Assembly (NCBI RefSeq): GCF_018403185.1
Contig: NZ_BOSE01000001.1
Location: 744,001-808,000, forward strand
From: Paenibacillus montaniterrae
Lineage (GTDB): Bacteria > Bacillota > Bacilli > Paenibacillales > Paenibacillaceae
Reading direction: 5' to 3'
DNA length: 64,000 nucleotides
Part shown: positions 8,705 through 17,249 of the stretch, piece by piece
Layout of the letters: the number at the start of each line of letters is the position of its first letter
How positions within the stretch are numbered: the stretch's first letter is position 1
Position numbers and translations under genes: made by a program
Notes under the pieces: model-generated
Databases searched by the model: none
The model's input: only the letters and a program-made list of their open reading frames with translations
Told to the model about the DNA's origin: nothing

Positions 8705-9901
8705 ATGGCAACTGAGCAACAAATCAAAATTGAGCCCGCAGCCCGTATGACGGATTTGCCCACTCAATTTTTTTCAACGCTTGTCGCAAAAGCGAATAAG
8801 CAAATTGCAATGGGTAAGGATATTATTAATCTTGGACAAGGCAATCCCGATCAGCCTACTCCTGCTCATATTGTAGAAGCGCTGCAACAGGCTGCAGTGA
8901 ATCCTTTATATCATAAATACCCTCCTTTTAGCGGCTATCCTTTCTTGAAGGAAGCGGTAGCGCAGCGCTATAAGGAGGATTACGGTGTTGAGCTCGATCC
9001 AGCACATGAGGTTGCCATTTTATTTGGCGGCAAGACCGGACTTGTAGAAATAAGCCAATGCTTCCTCAATCCTGGCGATATTTGCCTAGTGCCCGACCCT
9101 GGCTATCCCGATTACTGGTCAGGCGTTGCCCTTGCAGGTGGAATAATGCACTTCATGCCGCTTACGGCTCAGCATCAATACTTACCTGACCTTTCTGCAA
9201 TTGATCCGGAAGTGGCAGATCAGGCCAAGCTGATGTTTTTGAACTATCCGAACAATCCAACAGGCGCAACAGCAAGCCTGACATTTTATGATGAAGCGAT
9301 TGCCTTTGCTCGCAAGCATAACATTATCATTACAAGCGATTTTGCTTACGGCACAATCGGCTATGACGGCAAGCGCCCTGTCAGCTTCCTGCAAGCAAAG
9401 GGCGCCAAGGATGTCGGAATTGAAGTCTATACGCTGTCCAAAAGCTATAATATGGCCGGCTGGCGTGTTGGCTTTGCGCTTGGCAATGCTCAAATCATCG
9501 AGCAGATCAATTTGATTCAGGATCATTATTACTGCTCGCTGTTCGGCGGCATTCAAGAAGCAGCAGCGTTAGCGCTAACGGGCCCGCAGCAATGCGTCAA
9601 GGAGCTGACGGCGACCTATGAGCGACGGCGCAATGCACTATTCCAGGCACTGCACGAAATTGGCTGGAAGGCTGATATGCCAAGCGGCTCCTTCTTCTGC
9701 TGGCTGCCTGTGCCTGAGGGCTATACATCAGCTCAGTTTGCAGATTTGCTGCTTGAGCAGGCTGGTGTCGTGGTCGCACCTGGCAATGGCTTTGGCAGCA
9801 CAGGCGAAGGCTATGTGCGTCTAGGGCTGCTCACAAGCGAGGAACGCCTGCAGGAAGCGATTCATCGCATCGGCAAGCTGTCGCTGTTCAAAGGCAATTA
9901 G
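8705..9901 (+). CDS. mtnE: Methionine-forming aminotransferase (KMTB transaminase)
   Basis: 398 residues from the ATG at 8705, preceded by GGTGGAG; an upstream in-frame ATG at 8681 lacks a site. Class I/II PLP aminotransferase: INLGQGNPDQPTP, YPNNPTGA, DFAYG and the PLP lysine in TLSKSYNMAGWR. From memory it is closely similar along its length to B. subtilis MtnE (YkrV), which converts 4-methylthio-2-oxobutyrate to methionine, often with glutamine as donor. The divergent mtnU neighbour would remove the resulting ketoglutaramate. Confidence 0.88.
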   Translation: MATEQQIKIEPAARMTDLPTQFFSTLVAKANKQIAMGKDIINLGQGNPDQPTPAHIVEALQQAAVNPLYHKYPPFSGYPFLKEAVAQRYKEDYGVELDPAHEVAILFGGKTGLVEISQCFLNPGDICLVPDPGYPDYWSGVALAGGIMHFMPLTAQHQYLPDLSAIDPEVADQAKLMFLNYPNNPTGATASLTFYDEAIAFARKHNIIITSDFAYGTIGYDGKRPVSFLQAKGAKDVGIEVYTLSKSYNMAGWRVGFALGNAQIIEQINLIQDHYYCSLFGGIQEAAALALTGPQQCVKELTATYERRRNALFQALHEIGWKADMPSGSFFCWLPVPEGYTSAQFADLLLEQAGVVVAPGNGFGSTGEGYVRLGLLTSEERLQEAIHRIGKLSLFKGN

Positions 9902-9913
9902 GCTTGTGATTTC

Positions 9914-9943
9914 TTTACAGACCAAGCCATTTCATGCTATTCT
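9914..9943 (+). promoter_or_regulatory. Promoter of the proBA T-box transcript
   Basis: TTTACA (9914-9919) and TATTCT (9938-9943) are separated by 18 bases, just after the mtnE stop and just before the T-box leader. Confidence 0.5.
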
Positions 9944-9959
9944 AGTAACAATCACATAT

Positions 9960-10192
9960 GAAACGTGTTGAAGAGACCAGTAGGAAGAATCGCTTTGCAC
10001 AGAGAGTAAATTCCACAGGCTGTAAGAATTTACCGTAAGCCTCTTGCCGAAACCTATCTCCTAGCGGCCGAGTTTTCGGACAGCGCCTCTGTTACCAGGC
10101 AAATGAGCTGGGCATTGCTATGCCAAAAAAGGTGGTACCGCGGGAGTTAACGACTTTCGTCCTTTATTATAAAGGACGAAGGTCTTTTTTAT
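9960..10192 (+). promoter_or_regulatory. T-box riboswitch with proline specifier, ahead of proBA
   Basis: The T-box core AGGTGGTACCGCG lies at about 10130-10142; its TGGT can pair with the ACCA end of an uncharged tRNA. Stem I carries the AGAGAG motif (about 10001-10006). The specifier region reads GAAA-CCT-ATC, with CCT (proline) at 10053-10055. A terminator follows at 10152-10190. Uncharged tRNA-Pro would stabilise the antiterminator and turn on proBA. The motif and terminator are seen directly; the specifier register was judged by eye. Confidence 0.92.
10152..10190 (+). terminator. T-box-controlled intrinsic terminator
   Basis: Arms 10152-10165 and 10171-10184 pair with a 5-base loop and are followed by six T. 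It lies directly after the T-box core, which can form the competing antiterminator. Confidence 0.9.
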
Positions 10193-10233
10193 TATCGTTT
10201 GACGAAAATGATATTATAGATTAGGTGGGGACG

Positions 10234-11337
10234 ATGGAACGTATTGTAGTTAAGATTGGCAGCAGCTCGCTTACCTCATCCGAAGGCGGCCTGCATAAGC
10301 CTAATATTCATTTTTTTGCTTCCGAGCTGGCACAGCTTTACAAGCAGAATAAACAAGTGATGCTCGTTACATCAGGTGCGGTTGCCGCTGGCTTCCGCGA
10401 AATCGGCTATGAAAGCAGGCCGAAGCTTGTCTATCAAAAGCAGGCTGCGGCTGCAGTAGGCCAAGCGCTGCTTATGCAGGCTTATCAAGAGGCGTTCGCC
10501 CAATATGGCATCGTTACAGCACAAATTTTGCTGACGCGCAATGACTTCTCCAATCGCAAACGGATTAATCATGCGCTCATGACGATAGAAGAGCTGCTTT
10601 CACAGCGTATTATTCCTATTATTAATGAAAATGATACGGTATCAACAGCCGAAATCATTTTGAAATTTGGCGATAACGACCATCTTTCCTCGCTCGTTGC
10701 GACGATGACGAAGGCCAGCAAGCTTGTCATCATTACCGATATGGATGGGTTGTATACCGCTGACCCTCGCAAAAATCCGGATGCAACGAAAATCGAACGC
10801 GTTGATCAAATATCCGAGGAGCTCGTTCAGCTTGCTGGCGGAGCCGGCAGCGCTGTTGGCACAGGCGGCATGCGCTCCAAAATAGAAGCAGCGCGCATCG
10901 CCATGCGCGGTGGAGTTACAACGTTTATTGGCCGAGTGCAATATGATGGTGAGCTGCTGCAGGCTGTAGACGGAAATGGACGCGGCACTTATTTTGATAC
11001 GTCGCAGCATTCGCTATCAATGAAGAAGCAATGGCTCGGCTTCCACTCTACTCCGGTCGGCACGATTATGGTGGATCAAGGCGCAGTAACGGCGCTGCGG
11101 GAGCGGCATTCAAGCTTGCTGCCAGCAGGTGTCGTCAGCTGTGAGGGAGAATTTTATCCCGGAGATGTCGTGCAGGTGGTTGCGCAGGATGGCAAGCTGA
11201 TCGGCCGCGGTGTAGTCAACTACGCGAGCTGGCAGCTGAAAGCAACTGCTGGACTTTCCTCCGAGGAAGTCGAGCGGCGTGTGGATGTACCGCGAATCGA
11301 GGTTATTCACCGCGATGAATGGATTACGCTAAGCTAG
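10234..11337 (+). CDS. proB: Glutamate 5-kinase
   Basis: 367 residues from the ATG at 10234, with AGGTGGGG 3-10 bases upstream; the in-frame GTG at 10225 overlaps that site and is unlikely. An N-terminal amino-acid-kinase domain (about 1-260; VVKIGSSSLT, TSGAVAAG, INENDTV, TDMDGLYTADPR) is followed by a C-terminal PUA domain (about 275-360). It makes gamma-glutamyl phosphate, the first step of proline synthesis, and is normally inhibited by proline. First gene after the proline T-box; proA follows after 113 bases that contain a nested repeat. Confidence 0.95.
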   Translation: MERIVVKIGSSSLTSSEGGLHKPNIHFFASELAQLYKQNKQVMLVTSGAVAAGFREIGYESRPKLVYQKQAAAAVGQALLMQAYQEAFAQYGIVTAQILLTRNDFSNRKRINHALMTIEELLSQRIIPIINENDTVSTAEIILKFGDNDHLSSLVATMTKASKLVIITDMDGLYTADPRKNPDATKIERVDQISEELVQLAGGAGSAVGTGGMRSKIEAARIAMRGGVTTFIGRVQYDGELLQAVDGNGRGTYFDTSQHSLSMKKQWLGFHSTPVGTIMVDQGAVTALRERHSSLLPAGVVSCEGEFYPGDVVQVVAQDGKLIGRGVVNYASWQLKATAGLSSEEVERRVDVPRIEVIHRDEWITLS

Positions 11338-11349
11338 AATTATATATTT

Positions 11350-11439
11350 CTATCATGAAAAGTTTTAGCTTATGCTTCCGATGCAACTTTTCATTTTACT
11401 GAGAAGTGTATATCCGGAAGCTATCATGAAAAGTTTTAG
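11350..11439 (+). repeat. Nested repeat in the proB-proA intercistronic region
   Basis: CTATCATGAAAAGTTTTAG occurs twice (11350-11368 and 11421-11439). Between and within the copies are inverted arms: TGAAAAGTT (11356-11364) with AACTTTTCA (11385-11393), and GCTTCCG (11374-11380) with CGGAAGC (11415-11421). The second direct copy ends inside the proA ribosome-binding site. This could alter mRNA folding or proA translation; no function is proven. Confidence 0.75.
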
Positions 11440-11450
11440 GAGGAATGATG

Positions 11451-12707
11451 ATGAGCACGATATCTGAAGTGAAGCAAAAAGCGCTGCTTGCCAAGCAAGC
11501 GGCGGCTCTTACTAGCCAAGTGACAACTGAACAGAAAAATGAAGCGCTAATCGCGATGGCAGATGCGCTGATCGCCAACGCCGATGACATTATTGCAGCA
11601 AATGCAATCGATCTTGAAACCGGGCGCAACAACGGTACGAGCGAATCGCTGCTGGATCGCCTTGCGCTGAATCATGCGCGAATTGAAGGCATCGCTGAAG
11701 GCTTGCGGCAAATTGTCGCGCTTGAGGACCCTGTAGGTGAGCAGCTTGCTCAGTTTACGCGTCCAAACGGCTTGAGCATTACGCAAATTCGTGTTCCACT
11801 CGGCGTCATTGGCATGATTTATGAGGCTCGTCCTAATGTAACGGTTGATGCAACAGGCTTATGCTTGAAAACAGGCAATACAGTTGTACTAAGAGGCGGC
11901 TCGGCAGCTATCGCTTCCAATCGCAAAATCGTCGAAATTATGCGCAGCGCCCTCTCCTCAACCGCGCTGCCAGCCGATGCGATTCAGCTTATTGAGGATT
12001 CCGACAGAGCCTCTGTTAACGAAATGCTGAAGGCCAACGGCTTGCTTGATGTTGTTATTCCACGCGGCGGTGCGTCATTGATTCGCACAGTCGTTGAAAA
12101 TGCAACGGTGCCTGTTATTGAAACAGGAGCAGGCATTTGCCATACGTTCGTTGATGAAAGCGCACAGCTGCAAATGGCCAAAGATATTGCCCTGAACGCC
12201 AAGGCGCAACGCCCTTCTGTATGCAACTCAATGGAAACGCTGCTTGTCCATCAAGCCTTTGCTGACAAGCATTTGACTGAGCTGCTGGCGCCAATGCAAG
12301 AGGCAAACGTGGAAATTCGCGGCTGCGAACGGACTCAAGCGCTTATTGCAACTGCCAAGCAAGCAACAGAAGCGGATTATGCAACTGAATATAATGACTA
12401 TATATTAAATGTACGAATTGTTGATGATCTTGAGCAAGCTCTACAGCATATCGCCAAGTACGGCACCATGCATTCCGAGTGCATCGTAACGGAGAATGAG
12501 CAAAATGCTGCGAAATTTTTGCAAAGCATCGATGCTGCAGCTGTCTATCATAATGCTTCTACTCGCTTTACAGATGGCTTTGAATTCGGCTTTGGCGCCG
12601 AAATCGGCATCAGCACGCAAAAGCTGCACGCCCGTGGCCCAATGGGATTGCCGGCGTTGACGAGTACCAAATACATGATAACAGGCAACGGCCAAATCAG
12701 AGGATAG
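11451..12707 (+). CDS. proA: Glutamate-5-semialdehyde dehydrogenase (gamma-glutamyl phosphate reductase)
   Basis: 418 residues from the third of three tandem ATGs (11445, 11448, 11451); 11451 gives the best 7-base spacing from AGGAGG. Aldehyde-dehydrogenase superfamily. Visible signatures include GVIGMIYEARPNVTVDA, LRGGSAA, the catalytic Cys in GAGICHTFVD, and the C-terminal FGFGAEIGISTQKLHARGP. It reduces gamma-glutamyl phosphate with NADPH, giving the semialdehyde that cyclises to pyrroline-5-carboxylate. Second gene of the T-box operon. Confidence 0.95.
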   Translation: MSTISEVKQKALLAKQAAALTSQVTTEQKNEALIAMADALIANADDIIAANAIDLETGRNNGTSESLLDRLALNHARIEGIAEGLRQIVALEDPVGEQLAQFTRPNGLSITQIRVPLGVIGMIYEARPNVTVDATGLCLKTGNTVVLRGGSAAIASNRKIVEIMRSALSSTALPADAIQLIEDSDRASVNEMLKANGLLDVVIPRGGASLIRTVVENATVPVIETGAGICHTFVDESAQLQMAKDIALNAKAQRPSVCNSMETLLVHQAFADKHLTELLAPMQEANVEIRGCERTQALIATAKQATEADYATEYNDYILNVRIVDDLEQALQHIAKYGTMHSECIVTENEQNAAKFLQSIDAAAVYHNASTRFTDGFEFGFGAEIGISTQKLHARGPMGLPALTSTKYMITGNGQIRG

Positions 12708-13115
12708 TTTAAAAAGCTGGACTTTGATGACGATGTTGGGCGTTGGGGCGTATTCGGCGGCGAAGCTTGAACGCTAGCGAAAACTGCGGTGCTCACGTAG
12801 CTTGTGCCTACGCTGCGCTCCTCGTTTTCTACTAGCGTCCAAGCTTCTTGGTCCTGAAAGCCCTGCTTTTTAAACCTCGATTGGAAGGGGTAGTTCAAAA
12901 AGCCCGACTTTGATGACGATGTTGGGCGTTGGGGCGTATTCGGCGGCGAAGCTTGAACGCTAGCGAAGGGATTATGCTTCCGAAGTATGTTTCCTGCGGA
13001 AACATGTAGGTGCTCACGTAGCTTTGGCCTACGCAGCGCTCCTCGTTTTCTACTAGCGTCCAAGCTTCTTGGTCCTAAAAGCCCTGCTTTTTAAATCTTT
13101 ATTTTAAGGGTAGTT
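12706..13115 (-). repeat. Two tandem copies of a 186-bp palindromic repeat (family A)
   Basis: Unit 1 starts at 12706 and unit 2 at 12892, exactly 186 bases later. Each unit contains long imperfect inverted arms (GAAGCTTGAACGCTAGCG near one end, CTAGCGTCCAAGCTTC near the other), so each can fold into a large hairpin. Unit 2 carries an insertion of roughly 36 bases (about 12967-13010) with its own palindrome, ATGTTTCC-TGC-GGAAACAT. The same family recurs in opposite orientation at 57.6-58.3 kb. The stretch fills the proA-proC gap, and long ORFs crossing it are repeat artefacts. A short third partial start is visible at about 13111. Confidence 0.9.
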
Positions 13116-13169
13116 TAAAACCATCTATGTAAATATTTTTAGCGTGCGTATTATAAGGAGGATTGAGCC

Positions 13170-14033
13170 ATGTCTGGGGAGTTTTCGGGTATGTTATCGG
13201 AGCAGTTTATTTGCTTTTATGGCGCAGGCTCGATGGCGGAAGCGATTGCGAGAGGTATTTTGGATAAAGAGCTTGTTTCCAGCAAGCACATTTCTATGCT
13301 GAATCGCTCCAATAAGGAGCGGCAGCAGCAGCTTCATTTGCAATACGGTGTGCAAACGGCTATGCAAGGCAAAAGCAATGAGCAGTATTTGCAGCAGGCG
13401 GATATTATCTTTTTGGCGATGAAGCCGAAGGATGCTGCAGCTGCGCTGCGCGGTTTAAAGCCGCTGCTTAAGCCAAATCAGCTGATCATTTCCGTGATTG
13501 CCGGCCTTAGCATTTCAGCGATTCAAAAGCTGCTTGGCAGTGAAATGGCGATTGTACGAACAATGCCTAACACTTCGAGCACCATCGGCTTAGGGGTAAC
13601 AGGCATTAGCTATTCTGCTGCTGTAACTGAGCAGCAGCGCTTTATTGCGGAAACGATGTTTGATTCAATCGGCGTCAGCCTTGTAATTGATGAGTCGATG
13701 CAGGATGCGGTTACGAGTATTTCTGGCAGCGGACCTGCTTATTTTTATTATGTAATGGAAAGCATGATTGCAGGTGCCGAGCAGGCTGGCTTTACACGCG
13801 AGCAGGCTGAATTGCTTGTCACGCAAACGGCGCTTGGCGCGGCAACGATGGTGCAGCAAACGCAAGAAGCGCCTGCCGAGCTGCGCCGCAAGGTTACTTC
13901 GCCTAACGGCACAACGCAGGCTGCGCTTGAAGCGATGCAGGCAGGAGGCTTGCAGAAAGCGATTCTTGCAGGCATTAAGCGCTGTGCCGAGCGTGCAGCA
14001 GAAATTGGCCGTACGATAGAGGAGGATATCTAG
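13170..14033 (+). CDS. proC: Pyrroline-5-carboxylate reductase
   Basis: 287 residues; AAGGAGG lies 8 bases before the ATG. N-terminal Rossmann fold with FYGAGSMAEAIARG, AMKP motif and MPNTSSTIG. The C-terminal ProC signature SGSGPAYFYYVMESM is followed by the helical dimer domain and SPNGTTQAALEAM. It catalyses the last step of proline synthesis with NAD(P)H. It is separated from proA by the repeat units and runs straight into mtnW (1-base gap), linking proline synthesis and methionine salvage in one transcript. Confidence 0.95.
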   Translation: MSGEFSGMLSEQFICFYGAGSMAEAIARGILDKELVSSKHISMLNRSNKERQQQLHLQYGVQTAMQGKSNEQYLQQADIIFLAMKPKDAAAALRGLKPLLKPNQLIISVIAGLSISAIQKLLGSEMAIVRTMPNTSSTIGLGVTGISYSAAVTEQQRFIAETMFDSIGVSLVIDESMQDAVTSISGSGPAYFYYVMESMIAGAEQAGFTREQAELLVTQTALGAATMVQQTQEAPAELRRKVTSPNGTTQAALEAMQAGGLQKAILAGIKRCAERAAEIGRTIEEDI

Positions 14034-14034
14034 C

Positions 14035-15261
14035 ATGAGCATGTGTGTTGCAACATATCGTGCCTACGATGATAAGGCAGATTTCAATAAAAAAGCATTG
14101 TCGATCGCGGTCGGCTTAACGGTTGGAAGCTGGACCGAGCTTCCGGAAGCACAGAAGGCTTCGATGGAGAAGCATTTAGGCAAGGTGCTTTCAATAGATG
14201 TTCATGAACCGGAGCAGGCAGCAGCTGGCGAGCGTTATGCCGATATTAAAATCGGATATCCGGATATTAATTTCAGTCGTGATATTCCTGCCCTGCTCGT
14301 TACTATTTTCGGCAAGCTTTCCATGGACGGACGGATTAAGCTGCTCGATTTGGACGTTTCTGAAGATTTTGCATCGGCATTTCCTGGCCCGGCATTTGGC
14401 TTGCAGGGGGTGCGCGATCTTGTGGGCGTACACGACCGTCCGCTCTTAATGAGTATTTTCAAATCGGTTGTAGGCTACGATCTGGCTGCTTTGCGCGAGC
14501 AGTTTTATCAGCAAGCGCTTGGCGGAGTTGATCTGATTAAGGACGATGAAATATTGTTCGAAAACCCGCTGACGCCGATTGAGAAACGGGTTGAGGTTTG
14601 CATGGAGGCCGCCAGACAAGCGCAGGAAGTAACCGGACAGAAGCTGCTTTATGCGGTCAATCTGACTGGCCCGACGAGCAAGCTAGCTCAGCAAGCGAAA
14701 AAAGCAATCGCAGCTGGCGCTAATGCGCTGCTTTTCAATACATTATCCTACGGCTTTGATGTGCTGCATGAGCTAAGCAGCGATCCTGAGATCAATGTGC
14801 CAATCGCTTCCCATCCTGCGCTGGCGGGCGCGATCTATCCTTCGGCACACTACGGGATGAGCCCTTCTGTATTGCTGGGCAAGCTTAATCGTTTGGCTGG
14901 TGCAGATCTTGTGCTATTCCCTTCGCCATACGGATCGGTCGTAATGCCTAAGGAGCAAAATCTGGCGATTGATGCTGCTCTGAAGCAGCCTTTCCATCAT
15001 TTAAAACAAAGTATGCCAGTTCCTTCTGCCGGCATTCACCCGGGAATTGTACCGCTTATTATGAAAGATTTTGGTCAAGATGTAGTCGTAAATGCAGGTG
15101 GCGGCATTCACGGTCATCCAATGGGAACTGCTGCTGGAGGACGAGCCTTCCATCAAGCGATTTCCGCTTGCTTGCAAGGGACTCCACTTGAAGAAGCTGC
15201 CAAGCAAGCTGACCATCAGGAACTGGCAAGCGCAATTCAAGCTTGGGGGATTAAAAAATGA
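14035..15261 (+). CDS. mtnW: 2,3-diketo-5-methylthiopentyl-1-phosphate enolase (RuBisCO-like)
   Basis: 408 residues, standard for MtnW; GAGGAGG lies 9 bases upstream inside the end of proC. A type IV RuBisCO-like protein, with the carbamylated-lysine motif GGVDLIKDDE at about residue 169 and the C-terminal barrel phosphate-binding NAGGGIHGHPMG. It enolises DK-MTP-1-P in the cytoplasm, the step before MtnX. It overlaps mtnX by 4 bases. In B. subtilis the corresponding operon is under an S-box riboswitch; here I see none, because the genes follow proC. Confidence 0.95.
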   Translation: MSMCVATYRAYDDKADFNKKALSIAVGLTVGSWTELPEAQKASMEKHLGKVLSIDVHEPEQAAAGERYADIKIGYPDINFSRDIPALLVTIFGKLSMDGRIKLLDLDVSEDFASAFPGPAFGLQGVRDLVGVHDRPLLMSIFKSVVGYDLAALREQFYQQALGGVDLIKDDEILFENPLTPIEKRVEVCMEAARQAQEVTGQKLLYAVNLTGPTSKLAQQAKKAIAAGANALLFNTLSYGFDVLHELSSDPEINVPIASHPALAGAIYPSAHYGMSPSVLLGKLNRLAGADLVLFPSPYGSVVMPKEQNLAIDAALKQPFHHLKQSMPVPSAGIHPGIVPLIMKDFGQDVVVNAGGGIHGHPMGTAAGGRAFHQAISACLQGTPLEEAAKQADHQELASAIQAWGIKK

Positions 15262-15920
15262 CAACAGCTAAGAAAAAAATCGTGTTTTGCGATTTTGACG
15301 GAACGATTACAGTAAACGATAATATAGTGGCAATCATTAAGCATTTTAAGCCTGCGGGCTGGGAAGAGCTTGTGCAAAAAACGATTTCAACAGAGATTTC
15401 GATTAAGGAAGGCGTTGGCTCGTTATTTCGCCTCCTTCCTGCTTCAATGGAAAAGGAAGTCGTTGAATTCGGCATTCAGAATGCGAAAATCCGTGATGGC
15501 TTCGCCCAGTTTGTAAGCTATTGCAAGCAGGAGCAGATTGAATTTTATGTAACAAGCGGCGGCATTGATTTTTTTGTATATCCAATTTTGGCGGCATTTG
15601 ATATCGACGAGCATCATATTTATTGCAATAAAAGTGATTTTTCCCGGGAGCGAATTGAAATTTTATGGCCGTATCCATGCGATGAGCAATGCGACAACGA
15701 TTGCGGCATGTGCAAGCCAACTGTAATGAGACAATTCCCTGCTGACGAATATGAACGAATTATTATTGGCGACAGTGTAACGGACTTTGAAGGAGCAAAG
15801 CTGGCGGACCGTGTATTCTCCCGCTCTCATTTGACCGAAAAATGCCGTGAGCTTGGCATAGCGCATACGGAATTCGACACCTTCTACGACATCATTGAAG
15901 CTATGAAACAGAAAGGATAG
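15258..15920 (+). CDS. mtnX: 2-hydroxy-3-keto-5-methylthiopentenyl-1-phosphate phosphatase
   Basis: 220 residues, HAD superfamily: motif I FCDFDGTIT (about residues 10-18), motif II VTSGG, and motif III/IV IIIGDSVTDFEGA. It dephosphorylates the MtnW product to the acireductone. It overlaps mtnW by ATGA, indicating translational coupling, and mtnB follows at once. The cysteine cluster around CDEQCDNDCGMC is usual for this family. Confidence 0.93.
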   Translation: MTTAKKKIVFCDFDGTITVNDNIVAIIKHFKPAGWEELVQKTISTEISIKEGVGSLFRLLPASMEKEVVEFGIQNAKIRDGFAQFVSYCKQEQIEFYVTSGGIDFFVYPILAAFDIDEHHIYCNKSDFSRERIEILWPYPCDEQCDNDCGMCKPTVMRQFPADEYERIIIGDSVTDFEGAKLADRVFSRSHLTEKCRELGIAHTEFDTFYDIIEAMKQKG

Positions 15921-15926
15921 TTGACG

Positions 15927-16586
15927 ATGAGTTTTGACCAAATTTCCTTGCAGGACAAGCAAGAGGTTCTTATTAAGCTGCGCGAGATCAAGGATGCTTT
16001 TGCCGCGCGCAACTGGTTTCCGGGCACAGCAGGCAATCTGTCGATCCGTGTTGGTGATTATTCACCCGAGCAATTTTACTTTGGCATTACGGCCAGCGGC
16101 AAAGACAAATATATAAATACACCTGAGGATTTCTTATTTGTAGACCAAAATGCGCAGCCTGTGGAAGCGACTAATCAGCGCCCTTCTGCAGAAACACTCG
16201 TGCACTGTGAAATTTACCGCCTGACAGGCGCCGGGGCAATCTTTCACATTCACTCCGTATTCAGCAACGTTATCTCGGAATACTTCTGGCATCGCCGCTC
16301 TGTACCTGTAGACGGTGTAGAGCTGATCAAGGGCTTAAACATTTGGGAAGAGGAATACCAGCTGGAAATTCCGATTGTGAACAATTTCGCGCATATTCCT
16401 TCGATCATTCCTGAAATTACCGAATCGCTCAACCCGATTGTGCCAGGCATCATTTTGCGCAAGCATGGCGTATACGCTTGGGGCGCAAACGCGTTTGAAG
16501 CGAAACGACATCTGGAATCGTTTGAGTTTATTTTCGAGTACGTCTATCGCCTGGAAATGCTGAAGAAGGGGCTGCCAACTGAGTAG
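15927..16586 (+). CDS. mtnB: Methylthioribulose-1-phosphate dehydratase
   Basis: 219 residues from the ATG at 15927; a TTG at 15921 in frame is worse placed relative to AAAGGAT. Class II aldolase/adducin fold with zinc-binding HIH in AIFHIHSVFS and a third His in RKHGVYAWG. It dehydrates MTRu-1-P to DK-MTP-1-P, upstream of MtnW in the pathway. Last gene of the proC-mtnWXB unit, closed by a strong terminator. The acireductone dioxygenase gene mtnD, often next to mtnB, is not here. Confidence 0.93.
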   Translation: MSFDQISLQDKQEVLIKLREIKDAFAARNWFPGTAGNLSIRVGDYSPEQFYFGITASGKDKYINTPEDFLFVDQNAQPVEATNQRPSAETLVHCEIYRLTGAGAIFHIHSVFSNVISEYFWHRRSVPVDGVELIKGLNIWEEEYQLEIPIVNNFAHIPSIIPEITESLNPIVPGIILRKHGVYAWGANAFEAKRHLESFEFIFEYVYRLEMLKKGLPTE

Positions 16587-16601
16587 AACTTTTCACATAT
16601 A

Positions 16602-16657
16602 TAAAAAAGCCAGCCGTTGTTTTGTCCATTCAGAACAAAACGAACGGCCGGCTTTTT
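16602..16657. terminator. Bidirectional terminator between mtnB and the next convergent gene
   Basis: A long stem (AAAAAGCC..GCCGTT..TTTTGT with ACAAAAC..AACGGC..GGCTTTTT) flanked by A-runs and T-runs serves both convergent transcripts. Confidence 0.88.
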
Positions 16658-16670
16658 CATAAAACTATAG

Positions 16671-17249
16671 TTAGTTGCTCGAATAGAAAACTTCTACGCG
16701 ATGCCATTTGCTTTTCCAGTTTTTCTGAACCACTCTCTGCTTGTAAACACTCATTCTTTGCGTATTTGCTGCAAAATATGGGGTTGGCTTAACCTGCAGA
16801 CTCAGCAAGTCCTCAACGCCGCAAGGTGCTGCCAGAATGACCTGTTCATTTTGGTCTAATGACAATCCTAAAGCTGTAGCGGTTTCGGGAAATTTTGAGA
16901 TCGCATCAACTGCTGATTCATACGGCGCGATACCATTAACAAGATGCATCCTTGCTTCATTTTTCACTGACCAAGGAACTGTCGGATCAAGCGCTTTTAG
17001 CTTTTGCTCCAGCAGCTTCTCCTCCTGCTCGTCCGCAGTAACCGGATCAAAGAAAATGACATCCACATCGGCTAATGCTGTCCGCTCGGTAAAGCCGTGC
17101 AAGGTATCCCAAACTTTGGAGCGGACAAAGCCTGCACAAACCCACCAATCAGGGAGCTGCAGCGACTTGGCATGACGCAATATTTGCAGCATCCACTCAT
17201 CCTTTTCAACAAGGCGTATAATATCCTGCTCGTTCGTTAAATTAACCAA
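16671..17249 (-). CDS. Nucleotidyltransferase-fold protein (PF06042/DUF925 type)
   Basis: 192 residues from a TTG start preceded by GGGAGGT. Family features: WWVCAGFVRSKVWD at about 37-50, then the metal-binding-like DVDVIFFD at about 66-73, and a conserved C-terminal KPTPYFA segment. This is a small stand-alone nucleotidyltransferase-fold family, common in bacteria, whose substrate is not established. It is transcribed alone and converges on mtnB across the shared terminator. Confidence 0.8.
   Translation of the reverse strand: MVNLTNEQDIIRLVEKDEWMLQILRHAKSLQLPDWWVCAGFVRSKVWDTLHGFTERTALADVDVIFFDPVTADEQEEKLLEQKLKALDPTVPWSVKNEARMHLVNGIAPYESAVDAISKFPETATALGLSLDQNEQVILAAPCGVEDLLSLQVKPTPYFAANTQRMSVYKQRVVQKNWKSKWHRVEVFYSSN

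Noticed and set aside
12548..13063. Minus-strand 171-codon ORF over the proA end and the repeat units
   Set aside because: It is created by the 186-bp repeat, overlaps proA out of frame and has no ribosome site; the matching peptide at 57.8-58.3 kb arises only because the period is a multiple of three.
12706..13115. CRISPR array as an explanation of the repeats here and at 56.9-58.3 kb
   Set aside because: Units are about 186-204 bases, contiguous, without unique spacers, and no cas genes are present.
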